DNA from: Laguncularia racemosa
Taxonomy: Eukaryota > Streptophyta > Magnoliopsida > Myrtales > Combretaceae
Assembly (NCBI GenBank): GCA_037954665.1
Contig: JBBMOL010000134.1
Span: 682,001-746,000 of the forward strand
Length of the DNA: 64,000 nucleotides
Direction: 5' to 3'
In this document: positions 1 through 11,631 of the stretch, one piece after another
Position numbering within the stretch: position 1 is the stretch's first letter
Layout of the letters: every line of letters begins with the position of its first letter
Notes under the pieces: model-generated
The model's input: only the letters and a program-made list of their open reading frames with translations
What the model was told of the DNA's origin: nothing
Database searches by the model: none
Program-made: the position numbers and the translations under genes

Positions 1-653
1 TTATCAGTGTAGAGGCCTTCATTCTGTCAAGCTCACTGGAAAAAAAAAAAAAAAAAGAGAGGAAACATTAGTTTCTCCCAAAGTCTAAACCCTTGTTTCC
101 AGAGCTTGGTTTGTGGAGCCTAAATTTCAGGTTCCCTTGTAATATCAACACAAACTCTAGGTTAGTTTGCACACAGCTTTTTTCTGGGCTATTGTTTGTC
201 AGGATTTTCCATAACTTATATCTTGGTGGAGAACGAGAAAAGCAATTGTGATAAAGAATCAGTTTTGACTGATTATTTTTTTCTAAAAAGTTAATAAAGT
301 TTCCAAAATGGTTTGTTATAATATCCACTCTATTAATTGTACCTTGTTTAATGAAAGTATCCACCCATTATACATTATTGAATTTTTTTCGATAACTAGG
401 CTTTGGCACTAATGCAATCCCATTGCTCATTAGTTTCATAAGCATTCAATTTCAGGTGTTTGTAGTTGGCTTTTTAGGGAATAAGAATGGCAAATTAGTT
501 TTTTTGTTGTTTTCGATCACGTAAGTAATAGGTCCAATTAATTTGGAAACAATGTCAATATATAATGTGAGCTGGGTTAATCTAGATACACAGATGTTAG
601 TAGGTAGTGCTTGAAATGAGTTTTGTTGTTGTGAGGGAATATAACTGGTAGGG
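1..653. other. Unassigned flank left of the LINE nest
   Basis: AT-rich sequence with an A-run near 42-56. A 98-codon open frame on the minus strand (68-364) has no motif I recognise and no neighbouring exon-like sequence, so I do not call it a gene. Nothing else is visible before the outer LINE target-site duplication at 654-667. Confidence 0.4.
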
Positions 654-2385
654 TTCTGTAGAAGCTTTTTTTTTGTTTATTCAGTAATTTCATTCAATCA
701 AAAGATAGATACAACCGCATAGTGGATATAGGGCAATGCCTACTATTTACAAGCTTTGATTAGGTTTAAACAACCACTAATCTATTACAACACAAAAATT
801 TGGAAATGCTAGACTATTATCCCTTATTTGAATATATAAGTATAATTTAAAATAAGTTTTGCTAAACTAATTGTGCTAGGGATCCTTTGTCCTAGGTGAA
901 TCGAGTTTCTTGCACACTAAATACAACAAAATATAGCCACTAGTGCTGATTTCCATTTATCCGTCCATTGATTTGATGGAATATAGGTCAAACCATCTAA
1001 GACTTGTTGCCACGAAATATGAGACATTGGCTATCCCAAACTAGACATCACTTTAGTCCAAATTGTTGATGAGAATGAGCATTGGAAGAACAAACATTGG
1101 TGGGATTCCATGTTTTGGTTGCACAAAAGCACGAAGTCTGGGTTGTAATTCCCACCTGTTCAATTTGTCAAGAGTATATAACTTACTGTTGATTGCAAGT
1201 CATAAGATAAAGCTATATCTTGGTATGGATTTGTGGTTCCATACTAATTTAGTCTAAGGCATAGCAGAATTGGGAGGTTTAAGTGAAAGATATGCACTTT
1301 TAATAGAGAAAACACCATTTGGGGATAGTCTCCATATGAGTTTATCTTCCAAGATTGGGTTGGGATGTACATTGGGAGGGATATTGAAATTGTTCCGAAA
1401 AGGTCCTTGAGGGAGGGCCCATTCTCTATTCTCAATTAGACTACAAACTTTGGTATTTCGGGGGAGACCCGAGGAAGCTGTTTCTCTTGCACCAACTATA
1501 TTATCCAATGGACCTTATGGAAGCCAAAAATTCAACCAAAGGGATATCGAAAGACTATTCCTTACTTTCCATTCAAGTAAGGGTCTTGCTTGATCATGTA
1601 GTTTTAAGAGTTTCCTCCAAGACCAAAAACATGATGAAGGGGTTTTGATTATCCAGAAACTCCATCCTTTTAGGAAGATAGTATGTATCCAATTTGCCCA
1701 AATGCTTCTAACACTATTATTATATAGATGCCATATATGCTTGCGTTGAGCTGCTTTATTCCATAATTTAAGTTATAGTAAGCCCAGACCCCCTTCAACC
1801 AAAGGAGTATTAACCTTTTCCCATCTTATTTTCGCTTTAGTTGCAATGTTGGGTCTTCTATTTTAGAGGAAGTTCCTCATTAACTGTTCTATCTTCTTTA
1901 TAACTTTCTTTGATAGGATAAAGATTGAAGCCCAAAACACTTGCATTGCAAAGATGGCCGATTTTAGAAACTAGAGTCTACCCGCATATAAAAGAAATTT
2001 GCTCGTCTAAGCCTCCAAACAAAATGATATTTTTGATACCAGCAAGTCACAATCCTCCATTTTTAATTTAGTTGAAATGAGGGGAATCTCTAAGTAGCGT
2101 ATCGGCAATTTTCCCTCTTGAAATCCAAACGCTTGAAGTGCAACTTCCTTTGTAGGCATATTCACATTTGAGAAGAAAAATTTACTTTTGGCTGGATTAG
2201 CTTTAAGCCCCGATATAACTTGAAATTCCGACAATACCTCTTTAACCATCATAGTAGAATTAATGTCACCTTTACAAAATACCATGAGATCATTTGCCAA
2301 GCAAAGATGAGTAATTTTCTCCTCCTTACATCTTTAACAGTAAGAAAAATCTAAGCTTCAGGCCATCTTTCGGAATAAACCTAAC

Positions 2386-2402
2386 AAAGCTTCCATTGTA
2401 AT
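2386..2402. repeat. Left target-site copy for the inner LINE insertion
   Basis: The sequence aaagcttccattgtaat occurs here and again at 7939-7955, on the far side of the inner LINE A tail. It is a perfect 17-bp direct repeat and belongs to the reverse transcriptase coding region of the outer LINE. This fits target-primed insertion. Confidence 0.85.
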
Positions 2403-2576
2403 AAATATAGCATTTACCCAAAAAAGAAAAAGAAAAAAAGAATTAATGTAGAGTGAGAAAATGCTCTCTCCTCTCTCTACCCCTTGCCCTTACTCCCTTC
2501 CCTAGAGGACCACTTCCTTTAGGTGAAACACCACTCTCCGCCTCCTAAACACACACCTGCCCAGACCCCTATTAAA

Positions 2577-4244
2577 ATGTCGATGAAAAACCCCATCCAC
2601 CCCCTAGGCGAACCTGGAAACTCCTCCTTCGGCCATCGGAGCACCCCAGATGCTCACCATCTCTCAAAACTTTCACCGGATAGCCCCACAAACACACCAC
2701 GCCCTAGACATCCCATTAAGGAAAAAGAAAAAGCACTTTTTCAAACACTTGGAAAGGACATCTCTGACTTTCCCAAAAGTGCAAATTTGGAGCCTTGTGC
2801 CATTGCCACAGCTGACCCTCCCGACATTTTGTCTACCTTACACGCCACACACAACCCTCCCTTTGACATATCTGACAATAACCACTCCCAAGGTCCTTCC
2901 CTTTTTGGCAAAACCACCTTGGACTCTGCAAACAACCACACACACCCTCCTTCCCGTCCAAAACACTCGAAAAACCACCTTCCATCCCCACCCACGCCAG
3001 TAAAATCTTATGCTAGCGCCTGCCTCCAAGGAACTCCACCACCACCACCGGACTTCGCCCTTCGCTTCATCCCTCCAACAATCCTCTGGAATCCCCAAGG
3101 TTAGAATTCCACAAGCCGTTGAAGATGAAGGAGCCGCCTATTGGGAGTCCACACTAGTGGGGTACTTTATTGGCCGCACAATGCCATACACCCTAGTTCA
3201 CACCATTGCAACCAAGCTGTGGAAGGATCACGGACTTCAAAGCATTCTGGCCAACCTTGATGGATTCTTTTATTTCAGTTTGACAAGGAGAAGGATATCA
3301 CACCCATCCTAGAGAAAGTTTGGTTCTTCTCCAAACGCTACCTCATCCTTCAACGGTGGAGGAAAGGAATGAGGCTAGACAAGCCACAACCCACCCATGT
3401 TCTAGTATGGATCACACTCAACCGCATCCCATGTGAGCTCCTCAGCGCGGCGGGGATCAGCCACATCGCTAGTGGTGTAGGCATGCCTATAAAGGCCAAC
3501 ACTCTCACGGCCACTAGGCAACGCCCTAACCAAGCGCGTGTCCTTGTTGAGCTTAATGGAAGAAGGGAGTTGGTCAGGCAGATCGACATGGAGAAAGCTA
3601 ATGGTTCCTTAGCCATTGTCAACGTCGACTACCAATGGATTCCTCCCCATTGCAACAAATGCAAGGTCTTTGGACACACATGCCAAACACCCACCACACC
3701 GACTCCCGCTAATCCCCCCACACCAAGGGACGATGCAAGGTTACAACCCACCCATACAGCTAAGGCTAAACAGAACAAGGCCACGAGCACCCCCTCCCAA
3801 GGGAAAACTTCCAAGGGAACTCAACCACCACCTAGCCTAGATCACTCAACACTAGCAACACCCCAGGACAGCGTAAAGTGTAGCCCTATTCAAGCAGAGA
3901 GCGAGGCACACCCAAGCTGTCCCCACTAGGCTCCCACCTCCGAAGGTAAGAACACGGAGATGGAAGAAGCCAACAGCTCCCTGTCGCATGCCAACCTCCT
4001 GAACAGCCACGAACCATCCAAGCCAAGCAATCCTCCGTGTAGCACCTCTGCTCCCAAACGACCCCCAGCCGAAGCAAATAACATAGTGGCACTTGATGAC
4101 GATGAATATGAAAACACCCCGCTATCCAAGCTAATTGACCTAGGGTCCAATACCCCTAGAAGCAACACCAAGGGCAGCAAAGGCTCCAACTTCTCTGGCA
4201 AACGCAAGAAGAAACAGAGGAAGAGGCACCGTACCTTCACCTAG
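2577..4244 (+). pseudogene. Inner LINE ORF1 (gag-like, DUF4283 plus zinc knuckle)
   Basis: This is the RNA-binding ORF1 protein of the LINE. The start is taken at the ATG of 2577; an in-frame GTG at 2523 may be a decayed upstream start. A Pro/His/Ser/Thr-rich N-terminus runs to about 3100. A frame change there leads into a DUF4283-like domain (AAYWESTLVGYFIGRTMPY, then KLWKDHGL), and a second change near 3280 leads into KPQPTHVLVWITLNRIPCEL. A zinc knuckle with CNKCKVFGHTC lies at 3651-3683. A low-complexity tail has one stop near 3929 and ends in a basic stretch KRKKKQRKRH at about 4200-4235. It aligns throughout with the outer LINE ORF1. Confidence 0.82.
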
Positions 4245-4278
4245 CCCCTCAAGGATTTCCCTTGTCACACTCATACCC

Positions 4279-7200
4279 ATGAATATAGCAGCATGGAATG
4301 AGAGGGTTAAACGACCCTCTTAAAGCGGCAGAAATTAGAAAAGAGTGTGACACACATAGGATATCTCTAATAGGGATATTGGAAACCAAAGTCAACACCA
4401 CCAATGAGGCAATGGTAAGGCAACGATTGGGTCCACAATGGCAAGTGGCCATCAACCAAGTTGCTCCTAAGCGTATTTGGATAGCATGGCAACCGAGAGT
4501 GTGGGACATCAGCATTGTCAAGGAAAGAACTCAACTATCGCATTGCATAGCAACTCACCGCGGCACCAACACCAATCTAAATGTGACCTTCATCTACGGT
4601 GCTAATAATGATAGCGATAGGAGGGAATTATGGAGATGCCTAGAAGAAATTTCCCTAACCCTCCCCACCCTCCCGTAGCTAGCTCTTGGGGACTTAAATA
4701 CAACCCAAACCCCCTCAGAGAAACAAGGAGGTCGAGGGCGCATGACACTAGCTATGTCTGAATTCCAAGCATGTCTAGCCAAGGTTGAACTAGAGGACCT
4801 CAGATACATGGGAGACTTCTTCACATGGACAAATCGACAAGACCACAATCTTATTTTGAGGAAACTAGATCGAGTCATGATCAACCAAAACTGGATGCAA
4901 ATATTCCCAAGCACTCATGCCAAGTTCCTGCCCCCCATCATATCAGATCATTCCCTAACCATCACACACCTAGACTCCACGCCGCGGGTAAGGAAGACAC
5001 TTTTCAAAATTTTCAATTTTGGGTCCACCATGCAGGTTTCAATGACATAGTTTCCAATGTATGGAGAATGGAGATAGTTGGATCCAAGATGTACCAAGTG
5101 GTAAGCAAGCTCAGACTACTCAAGGAGAAACTCAAACATCTAAATCACACCAACTACTCCCACTTGTCTATCCGTGTAAAGGAAGCTAAGCAAACCCTCC
5201 ATTAGCTACAGTCCAACATCCATAGCACTAGCGATACATCCCAAATGGAAGCTGAAAGAACTGCATTCAAGGAGTACTACCTACTGAGGAACGCCAAAGA
5301 ATGCTTCTTCAAGTAGAAGTTAAGAATAAAATGGTTGAAGCTTGGGGATAAGAACACCTCTTTCTTTCACCAATCCATGCAGAACCACCACAACAGGAGC
5401 CACCTTTTCCGCATCAGCGGAGAGGATGGGAGCAAAGCAGTAGGAGAAGAGTAGGTGAAGACTCTAGCAGTTTCCCACTTCCAACAACTCTACAACAAAA
5501 CATACCCTCCAATCAATAAGGAGGAGATTTGCAATCTAGTAACATGGAAACTTAATGATTAGCAAAAAGAAGAGATGCAAGCACCATACACGGATGAGGA
5601 AATTAAATGGGGGTTCTTTTCTCAAGCAAATGAGAAGGCTCCCGGCTCGGATGGATACATAGCTCTTTTTTTAAGTAGACATGGGGAGCAATAGGCCAAG
5701 ACCTCACCTCAGCTATCAGGGAGTTCTTGAATTCGGGGCACCTACTTAGAGAATTAAATTCTACCATTCTCACATTAGTCCCAAAAATCCTCAACCCCAC
5801 CAACATAGGAGAGTTTAGACCCATTGCATGTTGCAATGTACTTTACAAAGCGGTGGTACTTGCGGCCTGTCTTAAGAAGGTGTTACCTTCACTAATTGGA
5901 AGAGAGCAAGCTGCATTTATCCCAGGATGCAAGATCACAGACAACATCTTCATCGCCCAGGAATTGATGGTCGGATATCAAACGCAAACTGGAACACCCT
6001 GTTGCACATTGAAGGTCGATCTCCAAAAGGCTTATGATACTATAAGATGGGATTTCTTAATCGAAGTATTGAGGTCTATGCAATTCCCAATCCACTTCCG
6101 TAATCTCATAGAGCAGTGCATCTCTGCTACAAAATTCTTCATCAATATCAATGGGGAATTGGTAGGCTACTTTTCAAGCAAGCGAGGCCTAAGACAGGGT
6201 GATCCAATATCTTCATACTTATTTGTTGTAGGCATGGAAGTCCTCTCCACCTTGCTCCAAAGACTCATTTCCAACCCTGTTTTCTCCCCCCATTGGAGAT
6301 GTAAACCAGAGCGCCTAACCCACTTATGCTTTGCAGATGACCTCCTGCTCTTTGTTAGGGGTAATGTTGAATCCATATCCATGATCAGGGATGCACTCCA
6401 ACAGTTCCAAGCACTCTCAAGTCTGGTGGCTAATAGCTCCAAAAGCTCTATATTTTTCTCCAACGTCCCCTTCAGGGTCAAGCAACGCATCCTACAGGTC
6501 ACCCAATATGAGTAAGGCAAACTCCCAGTACGATACCTAGGAGTCCCACTCCTCTCCACTAAACTCAAAATGGAGGATTACGACGCTTTGGTGGATAGAA
6601 TCATAGCACGCATCACCACGTGGACCTCGAAATTTCTATCTTATGCAGGTTGACTACAGTTAGTTAGATCAGTTCTATTCTCTATGCAGGTCTATTGGAG
6701 CTTTGTTTTCCTCCTACCTAAGAAGATAACGGCTAAGGTAAAACAGCTAATCAGGAACTTTTTTTGGAGTGAAAACCCTCATAGCTTCCAAAGCCAAAGT
6801 CAGATGGGAGGAAATTTGCAAGCCCATCAAATGCGGTGGCTTAGGGATTCCCAATCTTCACCTATGGAACAAGGCTTTATAGATCAAGCATATCTGGAAC
6901 CTTTGCAAAGCGGATACCGAAGCCTATGGCCTGAATGGGTGCAGTCAACATTATTGAAGGGCAAATGTTTCTGGTCATCACGAGCCCCAACCATATGCTC
7001 TTGGACTTGGAAGAAGCTCCTAAAGTTAAGACCCTTAGTGCGTAGCAGCTTTCAATGGAAACCGGGAGATGGCCTATCCATTTCTGTCTGGTCAGACTTC
7101 TGGCTACCCATTGGTCCTTTGGATAGCCTATTCTCTTCAAGACAAATAAGAAACTCAGGTATCCCGATATTGGCCAAGCTATGCTCTATTGTGGATAACA

Positions 7201-7808
7201 ATACATGGCGGCTACCAAATAATCCACCCTGTTTAGACATCTGCATCTCCACTCACATTCAGCCCAATCATTCAACCCCTGACTTACTCTGGTGGATTCA
7301 CACAACATCAAGGGAGTATAATATTAAGAGTGGATACTTTTTTCTTAAACTAACTGGACCAACGGTCCCTTAGTACAAAATAATATGGAACATGTTTACC
7401 ATTCCAAGGTACTCTTTCATATTATGCCTAGCCTGGTTAGGAAAATTATTTACTCTTGACAAATTGATTGCATGGGGAATAGCCACATCCTCAACATGTT
7501 ACCTATGTCAACAGGCAGTTGAGGACCGCTCACACCTCTTCTTCAGTTGTCACTACTTATCTCAAGTGTGGCAGCAAGTGTGTGACCAGGCCCAATGTCC
7601 TCCTTCGTGTAGGGATTGGCAAGGCTCCAAATGAGTACTACTAGCAACGGCTCAGTCCACCACTAAACTCCATCAAACATGGAGAGCAAGTCTTGCTGCT
7701 ACAGTATACTGCATATGGAGAACACGCAGCAAAGTCCGACTTAGAAGTCCTCCTCCTAGCATCTCATTTTTAGCCAATCAAATCAAATCTTATGTCTATA
7801 GGATGTAA
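4279..7808 (+). pseudogene. Inner LINE ORF2 (endonuclease, reverse transcriptase, zinc-binding C-terminus)
   Basis: It begins MNIAAWN at 4279. A one-base loss near 4300 then shifts the frame into RGLNDPLKAAEIRK. Endonuclease blocks are GILETKV, LGDLNTTQ, FTWTNRQ and IISDHSLTI (4400-4970). Reverse transcriptase covers about 5560-6560, with PGSDGY, LVPKILNPTNIGEFRPIA, REQAAFIPG, GLRQGDPISSYLF and the catalytic CFADDLLLF at about 6327-6353. The C-terminal zinc-binding region carries CYLCQQAVEDRSHLFFSCH (about 7498-7550). The frame ends at 7806-7808. In-frame stops lie near 4676, 5203, 5315, 5452, 5562, 5676, 6514, 6650, 7371 and 7632. Most are one transition from an expected Trp, Gln or Arg codon. 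In life the enzyme nicks DNA and copies the LINE RNA at the nick. Confidence 0.87.
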
Positions 7809-7938
7809 TTTGGTAGTGCTATCATTGTATCAACAACTATAAGTTTGGTTTTAGTGTTGTACTTGTATCCTTAACCGTCTTTGATGGATGTATTATCGTC
7901 TCCAATCAATAAATTATGAATTACCCAAAAAAAGAAAA

Positions 7939-7955
7939 AAAGCTTCCATTGTAAT
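7939..7955. repeat. Right target-site copy for the inner LINE
   Basis: Second copy of aaagcttccattgtaat, directly after the A-rich tail of the inner LINE. Outer LINE reverse transcriptase coding sequence resumes here on the minus strand. Confidence 0.85.
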
Positions 7956-10031
7956 CACAAATAGGTAAGGTGAAATAGGGTCTCCTTGTCGTAGCCTCCT
8001 ATGGCTAGGGATGAATCCGACAAGTTCCTCATTTAAATTAAAAGAGAATCTTGAAGTTGTGAAACATTGTATTAGAAGCTTTGTGAAGTGAGCAGAAAAT
8101 CCTATACATAGTAGTATTTTTTTCAAGAAACCCCAATTCAGTGTATCATAAGCCTTCATGATATTTACTTTGATGGCGCATCTAGGGGAGCCTCGATTGC
8201 TATAATACCCATGGATCGGTTCTTGTGCAAAAAATATGTTATTTGTGATTGTTTGGTCTAGGATAAAGGTAGATTGCTCTCTCCCAACTAGAGAGCTAAA
8301 GACTACTTTAATCCGAACTGTAAGCACTTTAAATATAGCTTTATAGATGACATTACGGCAAGAGATAGGTTTGAAATTCGATAATTTTGATGCATTTTTA
8401 ACTTTAGGCACCAAAGTAATAATAGAGTTGTTTACCTGTTTAAGGAGAAAACTTGTGACAAAGAAATCTATAATAGCTTTTGTAATATCTTCCTTAATTA
8501 TGAGCCACGCTATCTTGAAGAATTTTGCAGAGTAGCCATTTAACCCTAGGGCCTTATTATTTGATTGGTTGAAAAAAGCATCCTTAATTTCTGCCTTTAA
8601 AAAGGGAGAGCTAAGGAATTCCACTTATTGGTCATTCAACTTCCATGTCACTACATCATCCACATTTACTCCATTTTGTAACCCATTAGGTTCTCCAAAT
8701 ATATTAGAAAAATAGACCACCACTTCCTCTTTTATAGCTTCATTGCCAACTGCCAAAGATCTATCCTCCCTTTCCAGAGATCGGATCGCACTTTTATTAT
8801 GTCATTGAAGCATGGCTTTATGGAAAAAAGAAGTGTTTTTATCTTCAAGCGATAATCATTTGATTCTAGATTTTTGTTTAAAGAAACATTTTTATGTATT
8901 CCTTAGGGTATAATCTTTTTGGAAGGCTTCACGCTCTTCCCTTATCATGGTTGGGTCTCCTTGTGCTATTGAGCTATGGATGGCACTCAAGGTTTGTTTG
9001 GCTTGGTTCACTCTATTGAATATATTGGAAAACTCCCTTCTATTTAGGCTTTTCAACCCAACCTTAAGTGTTTTAAGCTTTCTAACAACTTGATAGAGTT
9101 TTGAATATTCCACCTTTGTTGTTCATGCATTCGACACCAAACTGAAGAATTCCTCTCTTTCTACCCAAAACTCAAATAACTTAAATGGTGATTTGCGCCT
9201 CAGAGGAGAGAAATTAGCACAAACCATACACACTGTGTGATTGGATAGGAGTGGTGGTAAGAATCTGGCTTCTACTTGCGAGAATCTATTTAGCCATTCC
9301 ATGTTTACTAGGACCTGATCAAGCTTCTTTAATATTGGATTTTCAACCTGCTTATTTGACCATGGATAGAAGTTTCCTACAAACCGTGAACCATCCACTT
9401 CGATTATGTTGATGAATCTTTTGAAATCTTAAGATTTCTTGATTGATTCTCCTGCTTCCTCTAGATTTTTCGATATGCATCTAGTCACATTGAAATCACT
9501 TAGGATAATCTATGGTTGGTCCACCGTAGAAGTAGCAATGCTCTCCAACTGATTTCATAATTGTTTTCTTTCCATGGCTAAGTTAGAAGCATAGACAAAA
9601 GTAGCTATGAAGGATATGTTTGCTCTACTATTTGTACAGGAGCAATAACTAAACTAAGCATGCTCTTTTAGACCAAAACATCCCATGTTCTCGCATCCCA
9701 TCTGATCCAAAATCTCTTTTTGGCCAAGCTATTTATAGCAAAATCCAAAGAACGACTAATGGCTTGTTTGATATTATTTTCAACACATGGTTTACTCTAG
9801 TTTTAAGTAAACCCACTAAAGATATACCATTGTCATTACATACTTTCCTTAAATTGGTTATCTTGATCGAGTCACTAATACCCTTGACATTTTAAGCCGC
9901 AAAATTCATATTTGTGGATGAAAGATGGTTAAGTAAATGTCTGCTTATGGTGCTTAAAAAAACTTTTTCCACTATTTGCGGTTTGATAAGCTTTTTCCAC
10001 TTCCAGAAGAGGATCCTGAGGTATTTTCTCT

Positions 10032-11445
10032 TTATTGTATCCTATTCCCCATAACAATAATAGTAGTGGATTGCCTAGGAGAAGCTTCCTCTTCACTTAA
10101 CTCCTTCGAACTCAGGGGATTTGGAGTTGGGGGTCCCTCCTTGATCTCATCCTCTGGAGTTTCCAAAACGCAAGATGGAATTACTTCCTCCTGCAGCAGT
10201 TCCGGTTGGGTTGATGGGCAGGGAATGTTACTTGCTTCGTCCCTACATCTCCTCATTCCTTCCTTTTCTGTTTTGAGTGGGGAAGTTTTTTCTTCATTAG
10301 TCTCATGTGATTCCACATTCAAAGGATCTTTGCCACTTGGGGACTTCTCCTGTTTCTTGGATTTTTTCTTTTTTCCTTTTTTCCCTAGAGACGAAAGACC
10401 TTCATTAATTGGATCATTGGTCTTAGTAGTCTTCGCCAAACAAAAATGTCCAAAGACTTTGCAATCCGGGCATTGAGGAGGTATCCATTAGTATTCGACC
10501 GTAATCTGGGAAACAAATCCATCCTTGCCGATGACCTCAACCTGATGTGTGGGCTCCTCCCTGGTGTCAATTTCAATGAGGACTCGAGCTTGGTTAGCTC
10601 TTTCCCTAAAGGCCGTCATTGCATTAGCTTGGATAGGCTTTCCCATTGCGCTTGCAATGTAGCTAATGCCTATCTCATTAGAATACTCGCATGGTATCTT
10701 GGAAAACAAGACGCACTTTGAAAGAACCAATGGTTGCGGTTTTTCTAGTGACATTCCTCTCCTCCATTTTTTGTAGAACCAAGAATCTTTAAGTACCATG
10801 GCTTGGCTAGGACTACATCCAAATTTGCTGAAGAATTAAATCTGAAATGGAAGAATCAGTCTTTGTTTCCCAAAACGTTTAGGATTCCATGATCTTTCCA
10901 TAGCCTAAATGCTATCATTCTTACCAAGGAGAATGGTATTTTTCAACCAAGGAAGTATCCCACCAGTGTCGATTCCCAATGTTTCGCTCAGTTCTTTGTT
11001 GCTCTCTCCAGCATTCTGACTGTTGCCATGGGCCCTTTGGATTCCAAAGGAAAGAAAGATAGCTTGAATTCCAGCTCCTTCTTCCTCTTTGACGCTTGAC
11101 CTGCACAGGCTTCAGCAAAGGATCTTTGTTGTGGCTTTGGAGAATGTTGTTTTCCATTTTGTGCATTTGAAGATGATTCTTCAGGGTTGCTTTTTCCTTT
11201 TGCACTAGTCACTTTTTCCTTGGACAGAAGCTCTTCTAGTCTGGAGAAAACAGATGTCTTGCATTTGTTAGGTCCACGCTTCTCAACATCCTTATCATTC
11301 TTCACCGGAGTGGTCATCTGTAAATCTTCCAACACCCTTTCTTTTTCCTATTTGTCATGGTTGTTTTTGAAAAAACCATTAGGAAGTGTTCTCCAAGAGT
11401 TGTGAGGTCATTTATAGATCTCTGGTTTGGTGTTCTGGTGTCCAT
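10032..11445 (-). pseudogene. Outer LINE ORF1 (gag-like, DUF4283 plus zinc knuckle), broken
   Basis: This is the nucleic-acid-binding ORF1 protein of a plant LINE. The likely start is the ATG at 11445 (MDTRTPNQRS). Frame changes occur near 11335 and 10900. The middle part (10799-10488) reads KPQPLVLSKCVLF, then IPCEYSNEIGISYIASAMGK, which is DUF4283-like and matches the inner LINE ORF1 residue by residue. It is followed by WIPPQCPDCKVFGHFC, a zinc-knuckle remnant. A TAA separates VEY from WIPP where the inner copy has Gln, so one C-to-T change explains the stop. A lysine- and serine-rich tail runs to the stop at 10032. The family function is RNA binding in the retrotransposition particle; this copy is inactive. 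Confidence 0.82.
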
Positions 11446-11631
11446 GGTGGTCGCCTCAATAGAACAGTAGATTACAAAAAAAAAAAAACAAATTTAAATT
11501 GCTTATTTTAGATTAGTGATCGAAGGTAAAGTGTTTGATTTAGCCTAAAAGAAGTGGTCTTTTAGGGGGGTTAGGAAAGCAGATTTAGAGAGAAGGGAGA
11601 GCATTTTCTCTCTCTATTTCTGCAGAAGTTT

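Larger units (their letters stand above)
2403..7940 (+). mobile_element. Inner L1-like LINE, full length, inserted in the outer LINE
   Basis: A plus-strand non-LTR element of about 5.5 kb. It has a leader with the gagtgagaaaatgctctc motif (about 2450), ORF1 (2577-4244), ORF2 (4279-7808), a short 3' UTR, and a tail reading acccaaaaaaagaaaaaaag. Perfect 17-bp target copies flank it. It belongs to the same family as the outer LINE, since both proteins and the 5' leaders align, but it lies in the opposite orientation. It is younger but also inactive. The 5' junction is unusual: 2401-2440 resembles the 3' end of the same family rather than a leader. Confidence 0.88.
1000..9909 (-). pseudogene. Outer LINE ORF2 (endonuclease-reverse transcriptase), interrupted
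   Basis: The ORF2 start at 9909 reads MNFAA-stop-NVKGISDSIK, the N-terminus of an AP-type endonuclease; the stop stands for the usual Trp. Pieces of endonuclease follow at 9398-9123 (FYPWSNKQ, LSNHTVCMV). A linker lies at 9113-8892. Reverse transcriptase motifs run from 8624 to about 7955 (LVPKVKNASKLSNFKPIS, LVGREQSTFI, RLRQGDPISPYLF). The frame then breaks off at the inner LINE and resumes at about 2340 with ANDLMVFC (the FADDL box with Asp changed to Asn). The C-terminal zinc-binding region is represented at 1508-1254 (RLSPNGVFSIKSAYL). Because of the internal insertion no single transcript could encode this enzyme. Confidence 0.85.
666..11617 (-). mobile_element. Outer L1-like LINE, full length, decayed, split by a second LINE
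   Basis: A non-LTR retrotransposon read right to left. The 5' end lies near 11617, just before a leader with a gagagagaaaatgctctc-type motif (minus sense, about 11600) that it shares with the inner LINE. ORF1 (about 11445-10032) and ORF2 (9909 down to about 1000) follow. The 3' end is a T-run on the plus strand at 666-674, which is the A tail. The flanks read ttctgtagaagctt (654-667) and ttctgcagaagttt (11618-11631), a target-site duplication with two mismatches. Without the inner LINE the element is about 5.4 kb, normal for plant L1. The reading frame is broken by many stops and frameshifts, so it is not autonomous. Being split by the inner element makes it the older of the two. Confidence 0.88.

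Noticed and set aside
68..364. 98-codon minus-strand open frame
   Set aside because: No recognisable domain, no splice context, and it sits next to repeat DNA. Length alone is not evidence.
2741..3098. Gly/Trp-rich minus-strand frames of 84-86 codons
   Set aside because: Shadows of the proline-rich, C-rich ORF1 of the inner LINE; the composition explains them.
9976..10476. 166-codon plus-strand open frame
   Set aside because: Antisense shadow of the outer LINE ORF1 tail, whose minus-strand reading has the zinc knuckle and matches the inner LINE.
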